Assembly (NCBI GenBank): GCA_016788485.1 | Contig: JAEUSV010000120.1 | Coordinates: 117,744-174,364, forward strand | Source: Flavobacteriales bacterium | GTDB lineage: Bacteria; Bacteroidota; Bacteroidia; Flavobacteriales_F; PHOS-HE28 | Length of the DNA: 56,621 nt | Reading direction: 5' to 3' | In this document: positions 43,577 to 53,418 of the stretch, piece by piece | Layout of the letters: each line of letters opens with the position of its first letter | Numbering within the stretch: position 1 is the stretch's first letter | Notes under the pieces: model-generated | The model's database searches: none | What the model saw: only the letters and a program-made list of their open reading frames with translations | Told to the model about the DNA's origin: nothing | Program-made: the position numbers and the translations under genes

Positions 43577-44455
43577 TCAGTCGCGTTGGCGGAAGAGGTT
43601 CATGAGCGGACGCACATAGCCTTCGCGGGTGCCGATCACGGCGCTGTCCACGCCGGCGCGCCGCAGGATGTCGCGCGTGCGGGCGTGGTGCTTGAGCGCT
43701 TCGGCGCGGTAATGTGCGCGTACGCGCTTGCTGGCGGTGTCGACCCAGCTGCTCTCGCCGGTCTCGGGGTCGGTGAAGCGGATGAGCCCCACGTTGGGCA
43801 GCTCGCTCTCGCGCGGGTCGTTGGTGCGCAGGGCCACCAGGTCGTGCTTGCGGTTGGCGATCTTCAACGCATCCTCGTAGCCGGTGTCGAGCAGGTCGCT
43901 GATGAGGAAGGCGATGCTGCGCTTCTTGATCACGCGGTTGAGGAAGCGGAGCGCCTCGCCCACGTTGGTCGCCCGATGCTGCGGCTTGAACTCGATGAGC
44001 TCGCGGATGATGCGCAGGGTGTGGCTGCGTCCCTTCTTCGGCGGGATGTACTTCTCCACGCGGTCGGTGAAGAGGATCAGGCCGGTCTTGTCGTTGTTCT
44101 GGATGGCGCTGAAGGCGATGGTGGCGCACACCTCGGTCACCAGGTCGCGCTTCAGCTGGTTCACGCTGCCGAACTCGCCGCTGCCGCTCATGTCGGCGAT
44201 CAGCATCACCGTGAGCTCGCGCTCCTCCTCGAACACCTTCACGAAGGGATGCCCGAAGCGCGCCGTTACGTTCCAGTCCACCGTACGCACCTCGTCACCG
44301 GGGCTGTACTCGCGCACCTCGCTGAAGGTCATGCCCCGCCCCTTGAACGCGCTGTGGTACTCCCCGCTGAAGATGTGGTCGCTGAGGCCGCGCGTCTTCA
44401 GCTCGACCAGCCGCACCTTCTTCAGGAGCTCCTTGGTGTGTTGGGCGGTTTCCAT
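43577..44455 (-). CDS. DUF58 domain protein
   Basis: 292 residues, soluble. The DUF58 motif GRGMTFSEVREYSPGDEVRTVDWNVTARFG is at about residues 39-68, followed by a degenerate VWA-like fold with LIADMSGSGEF near 91 in place of a classical DxSxS site (here D-M-S-G-S). DUF58 proteins nearly always accompany MoxR ATPases and are likely their partners in metal insertion or complex assembly. Three bases separate it from the next gene; 86 from moxR. Confidence 0.9.
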   Translation of the reverse strand: METAQHTKELLKKVRLVELKTRGLSDHIFSGEYHSAFKGRGMTFSEVREYSPGDEVRTVDWNVTARFGHPFVKVFEEERELTVMLIADMSGSGEFGSVNQLKRDLVTEVCATIAFSAIQNNDKTGLILFTDRVEKYIPPKKGRSHTLRIIRELIEFKPQHRATNVGEALRFLNRVIKKRSIAFLISDLLDTGYEDALKIANRKHDLVALRTNDPRESELPNVGLIRFTDPETGESSWVDTASKRVRAHYRAEALKHHARTRDILRRAGVDSAVIGTREGYVRPLMNLFRQRD

Positions 44456-44541
44456 GGTTCAGGGACAGGGCCGGGGCATGGGCAGGGGCGGGAACAGGAA
44501 CAGGGATGTTGCAGCCTGCTCCTGACTCTGCTCCAGGTGGC

Positions 44542-45570
<1,029 letters not shown>

Positions 45571-45772
45571 GCGGTTCGGTTGCTGCCTGTTGGGCCCACG
45601 AAAGTGGAACGCAAAGTTCACCGGGGGGATCGCGCGGCCAAGGAGTTATCCAGTTAAGAAGTGTTAACCGCGCCGACCTTCGGAACGCCTACGGGATCAA
45701 GGGCGAGGGACGTACGGGGCGGACGGGCACCGCGTCTTTTTCACGATCCCGGGCGGGGCGGGGGCCGGCGGC

Positions 45773-45780
45773 TACCTTCG
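45773..45780 (+). promoter_or_regulatory. -7 box of the MazG-like gene
   Basis: TACCTTCG, only 5 bases before the ATG at 45786; the transcript would start at or near the initiation codon. Confidence 0.4.
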
Positions 45781-45785
45781 ACGAC

Positions 45786-46199
45786 ATGAAGCCCACCCAC
45801 GAGCCCCTCACGCTGGCCGAGGCCACCGGCCATGTGCGCGCCTTCCACGACGCCTTCGCCATCCCCAACGCCCAGGCGCCCACCGGGGCCATCGGCGACC
45901 GCGAGGCCTTGCTGCGCTACAAGCTGATCCGCGAGGAGAACGAGGAGTACCTGGAGGCCGCGCTGCGCGGCGACCTGGTGGAGGTGGCCGATGCCCTCGG
46001 CGACATCCTGTACATCCTGTGCGGCACGCTGCTCAAGCACGGCCTGGAGCACAAGATCGACGAGGTGTTCCGCGAGATCCAGCGCAGCAACATGAGCAAG
46101 CTGGGCGCCGACGGACGGCCCATCTACCGCGATGATGGCAAGGTGATGAAGGGACCGGCCTACTTCCGCCCCGACATCGCCACGATCCTGGAGCGATGA
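45786..46199 (+). CDS. MazG-like nucleotide pyrophosphohydrolase
   Basis: 137 residues. All-alpha NTP pyrophosphatase fold: REENEEYLEAA at about 43-53 supplies the EExxE metal ligands, and EVADALGDILYILCG at about 60-74 the second ExxD motif. It may clean the nucleotide pool of damaged dNTPs; the single short domain and the ending GPAYFRPDIATILE resemble phosphoribosyl-ATP pyrophosphatase-like proteins, so the true substrate is open. Overlaps the next gene as ATGA. Confidence 0.85.
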   Translation: MKPTHEPLTLAEATGHVRAFHDAFAIPNAQAPTGAIGDREALLRYKLIREENEEYLEAALRGDLVEVADALGDILYILCGTLLKHGLEHKIDEVFREIQRSNMSKLGADGRPIYRDDGKVMKGPAYFRPDIATILER

Positions 46200-46702
46200 A
46201 CCTGCCCGCCCTGCTCGCCGAGGCCCGCACCTCCGCCTGGAAGCGCTGGCTGCTCAATGCCACGCTGCCGTGGATGATCCCCTTCAACCGGCCGCACGGC
46301 TTCAAGGTCGTACCGCTGCCGGCCGGCGGCATCAGCGTGCGCGTGCCTTACTGGCGCATCAACCGCAATCACATCAAGGGCATCCATGCCTGCGCCCTGG
46401 CCACCGCCGCGGAGATGTGCAGCGGCCTCAGCGTGCTGGAGCACCTCGACCCGAAGCGGTACCGACTGATCATGCGCAGCCTGCACATGGACTACCACTA
46501 CCAAGCGAAGCGCGAGGCCACGGCCACCTGCGCCCCGGGCGCCGAGCTCATCCGCACCACCGTGGTGGAACCGCTCGCCGCCGCCGAGGCCGTCGATCAC
46601 GTGAGCACCGTGCAGCTGCACGACCGCGATGGCAGGCACCTCGCCACCGGTACCATCACCTGGCAGGTGAAGGGGTGGGGGAGCGTACGTACGAAAGTGT
46701 GA
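46196..46702 (+). CDS. DUF4442 (hotdog-fold, thioesterase-like) protein
   Basis: 168 residues, single hotdog-type domain. Signatures are PFNRPHGFKVVPLPAG, PYWRINRNHIKGIHACALATAAEMCSGL and a late HLATGTITWQVKG strand. DUF4442 proteins are related to acyl-CoA thioesterases such as PaaI, but no member-specific substrate is known to me. Translationally coupled to the MazG-like gene. Confidence 0.82.
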   Translation: MNLPALLAEARTSAWKRWLLNATLPWMIPFNRPHGFKVVPLPAGGISVRVPYWRINRNHIKGIHACALATAAEMCSGLSVLEHLDPKRYRLIMRSLHMDYHYQAKREATATCAPGAELIRTTVVEPLAAAEAVDHVSTVQLHDRDGRHLATGTITWQVKGWGSVRTKV

Positions 46703-46705
46703 GCC

Positions 46706-46990
46706 ATGGGAGGAGGCATCGCCGTGCTCATGCTGGGCACCATCCTGGCCTGGATGCTGGGCTGCATTCCCTGTTACGCGCTGATCACGGTGGTCCGCTC
46801 CTCGCTCTTCTGGCCGATGCGCGTCCTGCTCGCCGTGTTCCTTTCGTCGCTGGCGTTGATCCTGCTGTGGTGGACCAGCATCGCGTACAGGACGCCGTGG
46901 ATCTTCGGCGGCTACACCTTGCTCATGGCCTTCGCCAACGTGGTGTCCGTGGTGCTGCTCATCGTCCGCTTCTTCATGCGGCGCGGCTGA
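46706..46990 (+). CDS. Small membrane protein, unknown function
   Basis: 94 residues with three hydrophobic stretches: GGGIAVLMLGTILAWMLGC, LLAVFLSSLALILLWW and GYTLLMAFANVVSVVLLIVRFFM. Basic C-terminus (RRG). Starts three bases after the DUF4442 gene, so probably the third gene of that operon. No family recognised. Confidence 0.65.
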   Translation: MGGGIAVLMLGTILAWMLGCIPCYALITVVRSSLFWPMRVLLAVFLSSLALILLWWTSIAYRTPWIFGGYTLLMAFANVVSVVLLIVRFFMRRG

Positions 46991-47122
46991 GCATTTGGCT
47001 CTGCTGAGCGGATTCGACGTTACCGGTCATTCCTTACCGCGGGCTCCACCGACGTGTGGATGGTACTTGTCCATGTGGATCGGAGGACCGGTCAATGAGA
47101 AGGCGTATCAGCGTCGTTGGTC

Positions 47123-47680
47123 CTATCGGAGAGATCGAAAGTCAGAACGATCTTCCAAGGGGATCCCTAGCGCCTTGGCTAAACGTTCACCGATCTTGAT
47201 CGCCTCATTTCGTGACTCCACTTCCTTCAGCCGAATGGAATGCCCTTCGCCACGTAGATCCACGAAGTACGTGTTGATGTGAGCCACGCCCCCGAGTTCG
47301 TTCGGAACACCTCTTTCGCGGTAATGGGTCACTGTCACATTTCGAATTGTATGGATATCGACCCATGCGCCCAGCTTGAATAACAACAGATCTTGGTATG
47401 CCCGACAGCGCTTGCCGATCGGGTCGATAAGCGTTCCTCGGATGGAAAGGAAGACCACGATGCCGAAGAAGGTCACCAATGGAGCGAGCAGCAGCCCAAG
47501 TATCCAGCCTTCCTTGATAGCGAATACAAGAACAAGGATGCCTATCACGACCAATGCAAAACCGAGGAACGGACCCTTGCCCGAGAATGTCATCCCATCC
47601 TTCACGTCGATCATCGACGCCAGCGTATTCCGTTCTGACATATCAGAGGCGTTGTCCTGCTCGACAGGTGTCACCATCAA
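47123..47680 (-). CDS. Two-helix membrane protein, unknown function
   Basis: 185 residues. Cytoplasmic N-terminus, helices at about 38-57 (GFALVVIGILVLVFAI) and 63-83 (ILGLLLAPLVTFFGIVVFL), then a soluble part with VDIHTIRNVTVTHYRERGV and YFVDLRGEGHSIRLKEVESRNEAIKIGERLAKALGI, reminiscent of PH-like (bPH2) membrane proteins. Its coding sequence is clearly less GC-rich than the neighbours, which may indicate recent acquisition. Overlaps the PorT-like gene upstream by four bases. Function not recognised. Confidence 0.65.
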   Translation of the reverse strand: MMVTPVEQDNASDMSERNTLASMIDVKDGMTFSGKGPFLGFALVVIGILVLVFAIKEGWILGLLLAPLVTFFGIVVFLSIRGTLIDPIGKRCRAYQDLLLFKLGAWVDIHTIRNVTVTHYRERGVPNELGGVAHINTYFVDLRGEGHSIRLKEVESRNEAIKIGERLAKALGIPLEDRSDFRSLR

Positions 47681-48303
47681 TCTTCCCGCTTAGTACCTGC
47701 TTCCGGCACGATCCGCCAGGCGAACACCAGCTGGTACACGATGTTCTGCGTCTGCAGGGTGGTGCTGAAGGGCGTGAGGCTGGTCTGCGCACGGAACTCG
47801 AAGCTCGTCTTCCGCATGTCGGTGCCCATGCCCACTGCCGCGCTGAACTGGAAGCGGCTGTCGGCCGCGGAGCCGTCCACCTTGTTGTCGGTCTTCACCT
47901 CGCCGTTGTACCAGGTCTTGTAGCGGCCCGAGAGGAAGTAGCCCAGCGAGGGGCCCACGGTGAGGAAGAGCCCGCCGGGCTTGGCGTCGGTGCTCACCTT
48001 CACCAGCACCGGCAGCTCCAGGTAGTACAGGCTGGTGCGGCTCTTGGTGAGCTGGGCCTGGTTGCGTACCACGGCGCCTTTCTTCATCCACAGCAGCTCG
48101 GGCATGATGATGAACTGCGGATGCATGGGCAGCTCGATGCCGTAGCCCACGATGGCCCCCGGCAGCAGGTTGCTGGTGTTCTGGAACAGGCCTCCCACGC
48201 TCTGGGTGGCCAGGCTCATGCCCAGGCGCGGACCGTGGATGTTCTGGGCGCTGGCCGCCAGGGGCAGGAACAACAGGGGGAGAAGGGCGCGGTGCAACTG
48301 CAT
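47677..48303 (-). CDS. PorT-like outer-membrane beta-barrel protein
   Basis: 208 residues. Signal peptide MQLHRALLPLLFLPLAASA, then barrel strands with the family pattern PGAIVGYGIELPMHPQFIIMPELLWMKKGAV, YYLELPVLVKV and LTVGPSLGYFLSG. This matches the outer-membrane beta-barrel (PorT/OMP_b-brl_2) family of Bacteroidota; PorT itself is needed for type IX secretion in Porphyromonas, but many paralogues exist and this one need not be the functional PorT. Cotranscribed with the membrane protein downstream. Confidence 0.82.
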   Translation of the reverse strand: MQLHRALLPLLFLPLAASAQNIHGPRLGMSLATQSVGGLFQNTSNLLPGAIVGYGIELPMHPQFIIMPELLWMKKGAVVRNQAQLTKSRTSLYYLELPVLVKVSTDAKPGGLFLTVGPSLGYFLSGRYKTWYNGEVKTDNKVDGSAADSRFQFSAAVGMGTDMRKTSFEFRAQTSLTPFSTTLQTQNIVYQLVFAWRIVPEAGTKRED

Positions 48304-48350
48304 GGCACGAAGATCGGCAGGGATGGCGATGATCGCATCACCTTTGGCCC

Positions 48351-48851
48351 ATGGAGGTGTTGCGCACCGAACGCATGCTGCTGCGCGAGATCGTGCCGGC
48401 CGATGCGCCCTTCTTCCACGAACTGAACGCCGACCCGGAGGTGATGCGCTGGACGGGCGACGAGCCTTTCCCCGACCTGGCGGCCACCGAGGCCTTCATC
48501 CGCGCCTACCCGGCCTACCGCGACGACGGCTTCGGCCGTTGGGCCATGGTGCGGCTGTCCGATGGGGAGATGCTCGGCTGGTGCGGCCTGCGCCGCCAGT
48601 CCGACGGCGAGGTCGACCTGGGCTACCGGCTGTTCCGCAGGCACTGGGGGCAGGGCTACGCCACCGAGGCCGCCCTCGCCTGCGTGCACCACGGTTTCGC
48701 GGTGCTGGGCCTTCCGGCCATCATCGGTCGTGCCGCGCGCGCCAACCACGCCTCGGTACGCGTGCTGGAGAAGGTGGGCATGCGCTTCTGGAAGGAGGCA
48801 CCCTGCGCCGACATCGCGGACGCGGTGGTCTACCGGGTCGAACGTCCATAG
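48351..48851 (+). CDS. GNAT-family N-acetyltransferase
   Basis: 166 residues of the RimJ/RimL-like type. Begins MEVLRTERMLLREIVPADAPFFHELN; the acetyl-CoA loop is RRHWGQGYATEAA at about 98-110, and RVLEKVGMRFWKE near 143-155 is the usual C-terminal motif. Substrate unknown: ribosomal-protein N-terminus or a small amine are both possible. CACCTTTG 5 bases before the ATG (48339-48348 region) may be its -7 box. Confidence 0.88.
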   Translation: MEVLRTERMLLREIVPADAPFFHELNADPEVMRWTGDEPFPDLAATEAFIRAYPAYRDDGFGRWAMVRLSDGEMLGWCGLRRQSDGEVDLGYRLFRRHWGQGYATEAALACVHHGFAVLGLPAIIGRAARANHASVRVLEKVGMRFWKEAPCADIADAVVYRVERP

Positions 48852-48859
48852 TGAATTCA

Positions 48860-48907
48860 TTCGTCGAAAGTCAAGTGGTTTTCGTCGAAGAAAAACCAGG
48901 TTTCGTC
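48860..48907 (+). repeat. Three TTCGTC repeats at exact 21-base spacing
   Basis: TTCGTC begins at 48860, 48881 and 48902; the first two continue as TTCGTCGAA. Spacing of two helical turns puts them on one DNA face. The third copy runs directly into the TTG of a promoter. Such phasing is typical of activator or repressor binding sites. Confidence 0.65.
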
Positions 48908-48939
48908 TTGACATGCGGAAGCAGAGGAGGCCACCTTTG
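48908..48939 (+). promoter_or_regulatory. Promoter TTG-N21-CACCTTTG
   Basis: TTG (48908-48910, within TTGACA), 21 bases, CACCTTTG (48932-48939), one base off the -7 consensus. Followed 24 bases later by the ATG of a short ORF. Confidence 0.55.
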
Positions 48940-48962
48940 CCCCGCATCGAAACCCTGCGACC

Positions 48963-49124
48963 ATGTGGCCGGTAATGACCCTGACCCTGCTCCTGCAACT
49001 GACCGACGAGGAACAGCTTTACGCGCAATCCCCGCCCGAACCTGCCCCGGTGACCACCGAGGCCCCGGCGCCCGCCGCCGAGGAGGCCCTGGAGGTGGAG
49101 ATCACCGCCGGGGAGGTGGGCTGA
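48963..49124 (+). CDS. 53-residue peptide with acidic, proline/alanine-rich tail
   Basis: Starts MWPVMTLTLLLQLTDEEQ, where the first 12 residues are hydrophobic, and continues with an acidic P/A/T/E-rich tail (PPEPAPVTTEAPAPAAEEAL) ending EITAGEVG. Supported by its own promoter and the phased repeats upstream. A hairpin-like inverted repeat CGGTCCCGG/CCGGGACCG follows at 49165-49195. No family recognised; it could be a natural-product precursor-like or signal peptide, or a small exported peptide. Confidence 0.45.
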   Translation: MWPVMTLTLLLQLTDEEQLYAQSPPEPAPVTTEAPAPAAEEALEVEITAGEVG

Positions 49125-49212
49125 ACAGAATGGTGTGGCGGTGCTGACCGCCACGGAACGAGGACGGTCCCGGGCCAGCGATGGTGCCGGGACCGGTCGT
49201 TGAAGAACGTCC

Positions 49213-49242
49213 TTGCATGCAGCATCGGCCCGGGTAGCTTCG
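49213..49242 (+). promoter_or_regulatory. Promoter TTG-N19-TAGCTTCG
   Basis: TTG (49213-49215), exactly 19 bases, TAGCTTCG (49235-49242); 28 bases before the ATG of the secreted beta-helix protein. Confidence 0.7.
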
Positions 49243-49270
49243 CCCGCAGCAACGCATAGCAACGGACAAC

Positions 49271-50512
49271 ATGAACAGGACCCTGACCATCGGCCTCTTC
49301 GCCCTTTCCCTGGGCGCCCGGGCCACCGACAGAATCGTGGAGGAGTTCGGCAGCAGCCCCACGTACCCCAGCATCACTGCCGCCGTGGCCGCCGCCGTGG
49401 ACGGTGACCGCATCGTGGTGAAGAACCGTGCCGGCAACATCCCGTGGATCGAGAACATCACGGTGGACAAGAGCCTGCAGTTCCTCAGCTACGCCAACAA
49501 CGACTTCTTCTATGTGCAGGGCAATTACTCGATCGAGCCCACCACCGGTCGTGAGGTCACGATCATCGGCATGCGCAACACCGCAGGCAACGTGCAGGCC
49601 TTCGCGGGTGCCTCCGCCACCCGCGGTACGCGCGTACGGATCCTCGACAGCTTCTTCGTGAACGGCGGCGTGCAGCTGGCCAGCGGCTACTACGACGTGG
49701 ACGTGGTGGGCTGTACCCTGCAGAGCGGCAGCGTGAGCCTGTACTTCGGCAACGTGGTCGGCAACGACATCGATTGCTCCGGCATCACCGACCAGGCCAT
49801 CGCCGTCACCGGCAGCTCGCCTTCCTCGCTGTTGGACACGTGCGCCATCATCGGCAACAAGGTGAAAGGACGCGTGGGGTACGATGCCATCTACGCCACC
49901 GGTGTCCAACAGGTCTTTCACATCCGCAACAACTACGTGCAGCATGGCTGGTCGGGCATCAACGTGTACGATGGCAACACCTCGGCCGTGCAGAACCTGA
50001 TCTGGAACAACACGGTCACCGCCTACACCGGCAACTTCACCACCTACGGCATCCTCATCGCCAACACCAGCGCCGGGAGCATCTGGGAGGTGATGAACAA
50101 TGTGGTCACCACCACCTGGAGCGGGGACAACCGCGGCATCTGGAAGGACAGCGGCAACCAGGGCCAGATCAACGTGTACTTCAACCACGTCACCAGCGCC
50201 ATCGGCAGCAGCTACGCGGTATCCACGGGCTTCACCTTCGCTTCGAACAACACCATCAACCAGCCCATCACCCTCAACGCCGACGGCACCTTCAGCAACG
50301 CCCCGGCCTGTGTCAACGGGGCCAATCCGGCCGCGGTGTTCAGCGACCTGGACCTGAGCGCGGGGGATGCCGGGGCCTATGGCGGCAGCTATACGCTCAC
50401 CAACTTCCACCCGCTGCATGCGGGGGCGGCGCGCACCTACCTCACCGGGCATCCGTTCAACATCCGCCAGGGCAGCACCCTGCGCGTGAAGGCCACCGCG
50501 TTCGACCGTTGA
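49271..50512 (+). CDS. Secreted right-handed beta-helix protein
   Basis: 413 residues. Signal peptide MNRTLTIGLFALSLGARA; residue 25-45 PTYPSITAAVAAAVDGDRIVVKNRAG is the usual opening of extracellular beta-helix proteins, and the body has turns such as FHIRNNYVQHGWSGINVYDG, VQNLIWNNTVTAYTG and EVMNNVVTTTW. No type IX sorting tail is visible. It is followed ten bases later by a protein that does carry such a tail, suggesting an operon of surface proteins. Substrate unknown. Confidence 0.75.
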   Translation: MNRTLTIGLFALSLGARATDRIVEEFGSSPTYPSITAAVAAAVDGDRIVVKNRAGNIPWIENITVDKSLQFLSYANNDFFYVQGNYSIEPTTGREVTIIGMRNTAGNVQAFAGASATRGTRVRILDSFFVNGGVQLASGYYDVDVVGCTLQSGSVSLYFGNVVGNDIDCSGITDQAIAVTGSSPSSLLDTCAIIGNKVKGRVGYDAIYATGVQQVFHIRNNYVQHGWSGINVYDGNTSAVQNLIWNNTVTAYTGNFTTYGILIANTSAGSIWEVMNNVVTTTWSGDNRGIWKDSGNQGQINVYFNHVTSAIGSSYAVSTGFTFASNNTINQPITLNADGTFSNAPACVNGANPAAVFSDLDLSAGDAGAYGGSYTLTNFHPLHAGAARTYLTGHPFNIRQGSTLRVKATAFDR

Positions 50513-50522
50513 TCCGCCGCCC

Positions 50523-51581
50523 ATGAACGCGCTCAGGAACCTATGGCTCACCGCCGGGCTGCTCGCGGCCGGCTGGTGCAGCGCCCAGCTCGGTGTGGTC
50601 AACGCCGAGTACTTCTGGGACAACGACCCGGGCATCGGCAACGCCACGCCGATGACCGCCGAGGATGGGGCCTTCAACGAGGCCATCGAGGCCATCCGCG
50701 CCGACATCGCCGGCCTGCCCGGCCTCGGTACCCACGTGCTCCATATCCGGGTGAAGGACGAGGACAACGGCTGGGGGCCGACCTTCCGCACCGTGGTGGA
50801 GGTGATGGCCGGCAGCGTCTCCTTCCCCGACATCGGCGTTGACGAGGCGGAGTACTTCTGGGACACCGATCCCGGGGAGGGCAACGGCACGCCGATGCTC
50901 GCCTTCGACGGCAATTTCAACGCGGCCCTCGAAGCCGTTCGCCTCGACGCGACCGCGCTCCCCGCCGTGGGCACCCACGTGCTCTGCATGCGTGCCCGAG
51001 ACGCCGTGGGCGACTGGGGCCCCGTGTTCCGTACGGTGGTGGAGGTGATGCCCGGCAGCGTCTCGTTCCCCAGCATCAATGTCACCGCGGCCGAGTACTG
51101 GTTCGACATCGACCCGGGCCCCGGTGCCGCCACGCCCATGCTCGCCTTCAATGGCAACTTCGACACGGCGCTCGAGCGCCTGGTGGGCGGCGCCATCCCG
51201 GTGCCCGTCGATGCCGGTGTGCACGTGCTGTGGATGCGCAGCCGCGATGCCGTGAACGACTGGGGCCCGCCCTTCGGCATCGTGGTGAACATGGACACCA
51301 CCATCCAGGGCACCGTGGGCCTGCCGGTGGCCGAAGGGGAGGCGCCGGTGCGCGTGTTCCCCAATCCCACCGACGCGGCCCATGGCTTCGTGGTGCGTTC
51401 CGCCAATGCCGACATCCTCCGTGTGGAGGTGCTCGACGCGCAGGGCCGGCTGGTGCGCATGGTCGATGGCCACGGCGCGGCCCAGGTGGAGGTGGCCCTT
51501 CACGGTGTCTCCCAAGGCGTTCTACCGGTGCGCATCGTCACGCGGTCCGCGATCCGGTACGACCGCGTGGTGGTGCGGTGA
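50523..51581 (+). CDS. Triple-repeat secreted protein with T9SS type A sorting tail
   Basis: 352 residues. After a signal peptide come three repeats of roughly 80 residues, each starting with AEYFWDNDPG, AEYFWDTDPG or AEYWFDIDPG and ending in GTHVLHIRVKDEDNGWGP-F or a variant. The last 75 residues (VRVFPNPTDAAHGFVV then RVEVLDAQGRLVRMVDGHG and ending YDRVVVR) match the type A C-terminal domain recognised by the type IX secretion system, which exports the protein and anchors or releases it. Function of the repeats is unknown. A terminator follows. Confidence 0.82.
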   Translation: MNALRNLWLTAGLLAAGWCSAQLGVVNAEYFWDNDPGIGNATPMTAEDGAFNEAIEAIRADIAGLPGLGTHVLHIRVKDEDNGWGPTFRTVVEVMAGSVSFPDIGVDEAEYFWDTDPGEGNGTPMLAFDGNFNAALEAVRLDATALPAVGTHVLCMRARDAVGDWGPVFRTVVEVMPGSVSFPSINVTAAEYWFDIDPGPGAATPMLAFNGNFDTALERLVGGAIPVPVDAGVHVLWMRSRDAVNDWGPPFGIVVNMDTTIQGTVGLPVAEGEAPVRVFPNPTDAAHGFVVRSANADILRVEVLDAQGRLVRMVDGHGAAQVEVALHGVSQGVLPVRIVTRSAIRYDRVVVR

Positions 51582-51599
51582 GCCGCCCTCAAGGAACAA

Positions 51600-51631
51600 G
51601 GAAGGCCCTTCGCATGGCGGAGGGCCTTCTT
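51600..51631 (+). terminator. Terminator after the triple-repeat gene
   Basis: GAAGGCCCT (51601-51609) pairs with AGGGCCTTC (51621-51629) around an 11-base loop, followed by TTCGTT. Confidence 0.75.
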
Positions 51632-51674
51632 CGTTGTGGGCCTGCCGTTGCGCGGCGATCACCAACTTGCACGC

Positions 51675-53390
51675 ATGAGGAAGCTCCTGGCCACCGTTGC
51701 GCTCGCCCCGCTGCTCGCCCACGCCCAGTGGACCTTCACCGGCGATACCACGCCCACCTGGGAGCAGGTGGTCGCGCGGTACGAGCGGCTCGATGCCCTG
51801 CACCGCGGCGCGCGTCTGCTCACCATCGGCGAGGATGACGGAGGCCTTCCGCTGCACCTGTTCGTGATATCCGATGGCAGCGGCTTCACGCCCGACAGCA
51901 TCCGCGCGGCCGGCAAGAACATCCTGTGGATCACCAACGGCATCCACCCCGGCGAGCCCGACGGCATCGATGCCAGCCTGCTGCTGGCCCAGGCCCTGCT
52001 CGAGAGCGATCAGCTCATGGGGCTGGCGGTGCATACCGCCGTGTGCATCGTGCCCGTGTACAACGTGAGCGGAGCGCGGGAACGCGGGTCGCACAGCCGC
52101 GCCAACCAGCTCGGCCCCATGGAGTACGGCTTCCGCGCCAACGCGCTCAACCTCGACCTCAACCGCGACTTCATCAAGATGGACGCCCGCAACACCTGGG
52201 GCCTGGTGCGGGCACTGGCGGCATGGGACCCGGACGTGTACTTCGAGACCCACGTGAGCAACGGCGCCGACCATCGGTACGTGATGGAGCTGCTCACCAC
52301 GCAGGACGACAAGCTCGGTCCCGACCTGGCGCGCTTCATGAAGGACACGCTGGTGCCGGAGCTGTACGCCTGGATGGACCGCAAGGGCATGGCCATGTGC
52401 CCCTACTTCGAGACCGTGGCCGAGGTGCCCGACAGCGGGCTGGTGGGCTTCTACGACAGCCCGCGCTACAGCACCGGCCACAGCGCGCTCTTCGACCGCA
52501 TCGGCATCCTCAGCGAGACGCACATGCTGAAACCCTTCGCCGACCGGGTGAACGCCACCTTCCAGCTGATGCTGGCCACGCTCGCCGTGATGGACCGCCA
52601 CCACGCGGACCTTGCATCCGCCCGCAAGGCGGCGCGCCGCACCACGGCCGATGCCACCGAGCTGGGGCTCAACTGGCGGCTCGATGAGGAGGTGGTGGAG
52701 CAGCTCCCGTGGAAGGGCTATGCGCCCGTGATGGAGCCCAGCAAGGTGAGCGGTCTGCCGCGGCTGCGCTACGATCGCTCCCGGCCCACGGACACGCAGG
52801 TGCCCTGGATGGACACCTACCGTCCTTCGCTGGTGGTGCGCAAGCCGCAGGCCTACCTCGTGCCCGGGCAATGGCGCACCGTGATCGAGCGGCTCGAGGC
52901 CAATGGCGTGCGCATGGAGCGGCTGGCGCGCGACACGGTGCTCAGCGTGGAGGAGGACAGCATTGGCGCCTTCACCACCGTGAAGGAACCCTACGAGGGG
53001 CACTACCTGCACCGCGGCATCTCCACCGCACGCAGGCAGCGGCGGGTGCAGGTGCACGCGGGCGATGTGCTCGTGCCCATGGGCCGCTCCACCGACCGCT
53101 TCGTGGTGGAGGTGCTGGAGCCCGCGGCCGAGGACGGCTACTTCGCCTGGAACTTCTTCGACGCGGTGCTGCAGCAGAAGGAGTGGTTCAGCGACTACGT
53201 CTTCGAGGACAAGGCGGCCGAGCTGCTGGAGCGCGATCCCCGGTTGAAGGCCGCGCTCGAGGCGAAGCGCAAGGCCGACCCGGCCTTCGCCGCCGATGCC
53301 TGGGCGCAGCTGCTCTTCGTGTACCAGCGTTCGCCGTGGTACGAGCGCAACCACCGGCGCCACCCCGTGCTGCGTGTGGTCGGTCCGTAA
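51675..53390 (+). CDS. M14-family zinc carboxypeptidase, exported
   Basis: 571 residues. Signal peptide MRKLLATVALAPLLAHA; the start 51675 is chosen because of it. Zinc ligands: H91 and E94 in NGIHPGEPDG and H192 in ETHVSNGADH; substrate-binding LNLDLNRDF near 158-166; the catalytic glutamate is probably in GILSETHML near 276-284. The C-terminal 250 residues are beta-rich and of unknown role. Likely cleaves C-terminal residues or cell-wall-type peptides outside the cytoplasm. Confidence 0.88.
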   Translation: MRKLLATVALAPLLAHAQWTFTGDTTPTWEQVVARYERLDALHRGARLLTIGEDDGGLPLHLFVISDGSGFTPDSIRAAGKNILWITNGIHPGEPDGIDASLLLAQALLESDQLMGLAVHTAVCIVPVYNVSGARERGSHSRANQLGPMEYGFRANALNLDLNRDFIKMDARNTWGLVRALAAWDPDVYFETHVSNGADHRYVMELLTTQDDKLGPDLARFMKDTLVPELYAWMDRKGMAMCPYFETVAEVPDSGLVGFYDSPRYSTGHSALFDRIGILSETHMLKPFADRVNATFQLMLATLAVMDRHHADLASARKAARRTTADATELGLNWRLDEEVVEQLPWKGYAPVMEPSKVSGLPRLRYDRSRPTDTQVPWMDTYRPSLVVRKPQAYLVPGQWRTVIERLEANGVRMERLARDTVLSVEEDSIGAFTTVKEPYEGHYLHRGISTARRQRRVQVHAGDVLVPMGRSTDRFVVEVLEPAAEDGYFAWNFFDAVLQQKEWFSDYVFEDKAAELLERDPRLKAALEAKRKADPAFAADAWAQLLFVYQRSPWYERNHRRHPVLRVVGP

Positions 53391-53418
53391 CGAACTTCGC
53401 GGCAACGCAACGCACACC

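Noticed and set aside
49019-51460. 813-residue minus-strand open frame
   Set aside because: It is antisense to two clear secreted-protein genes with signal peptides and a sorting tail; the translation has no domain and the length follows from high GC.
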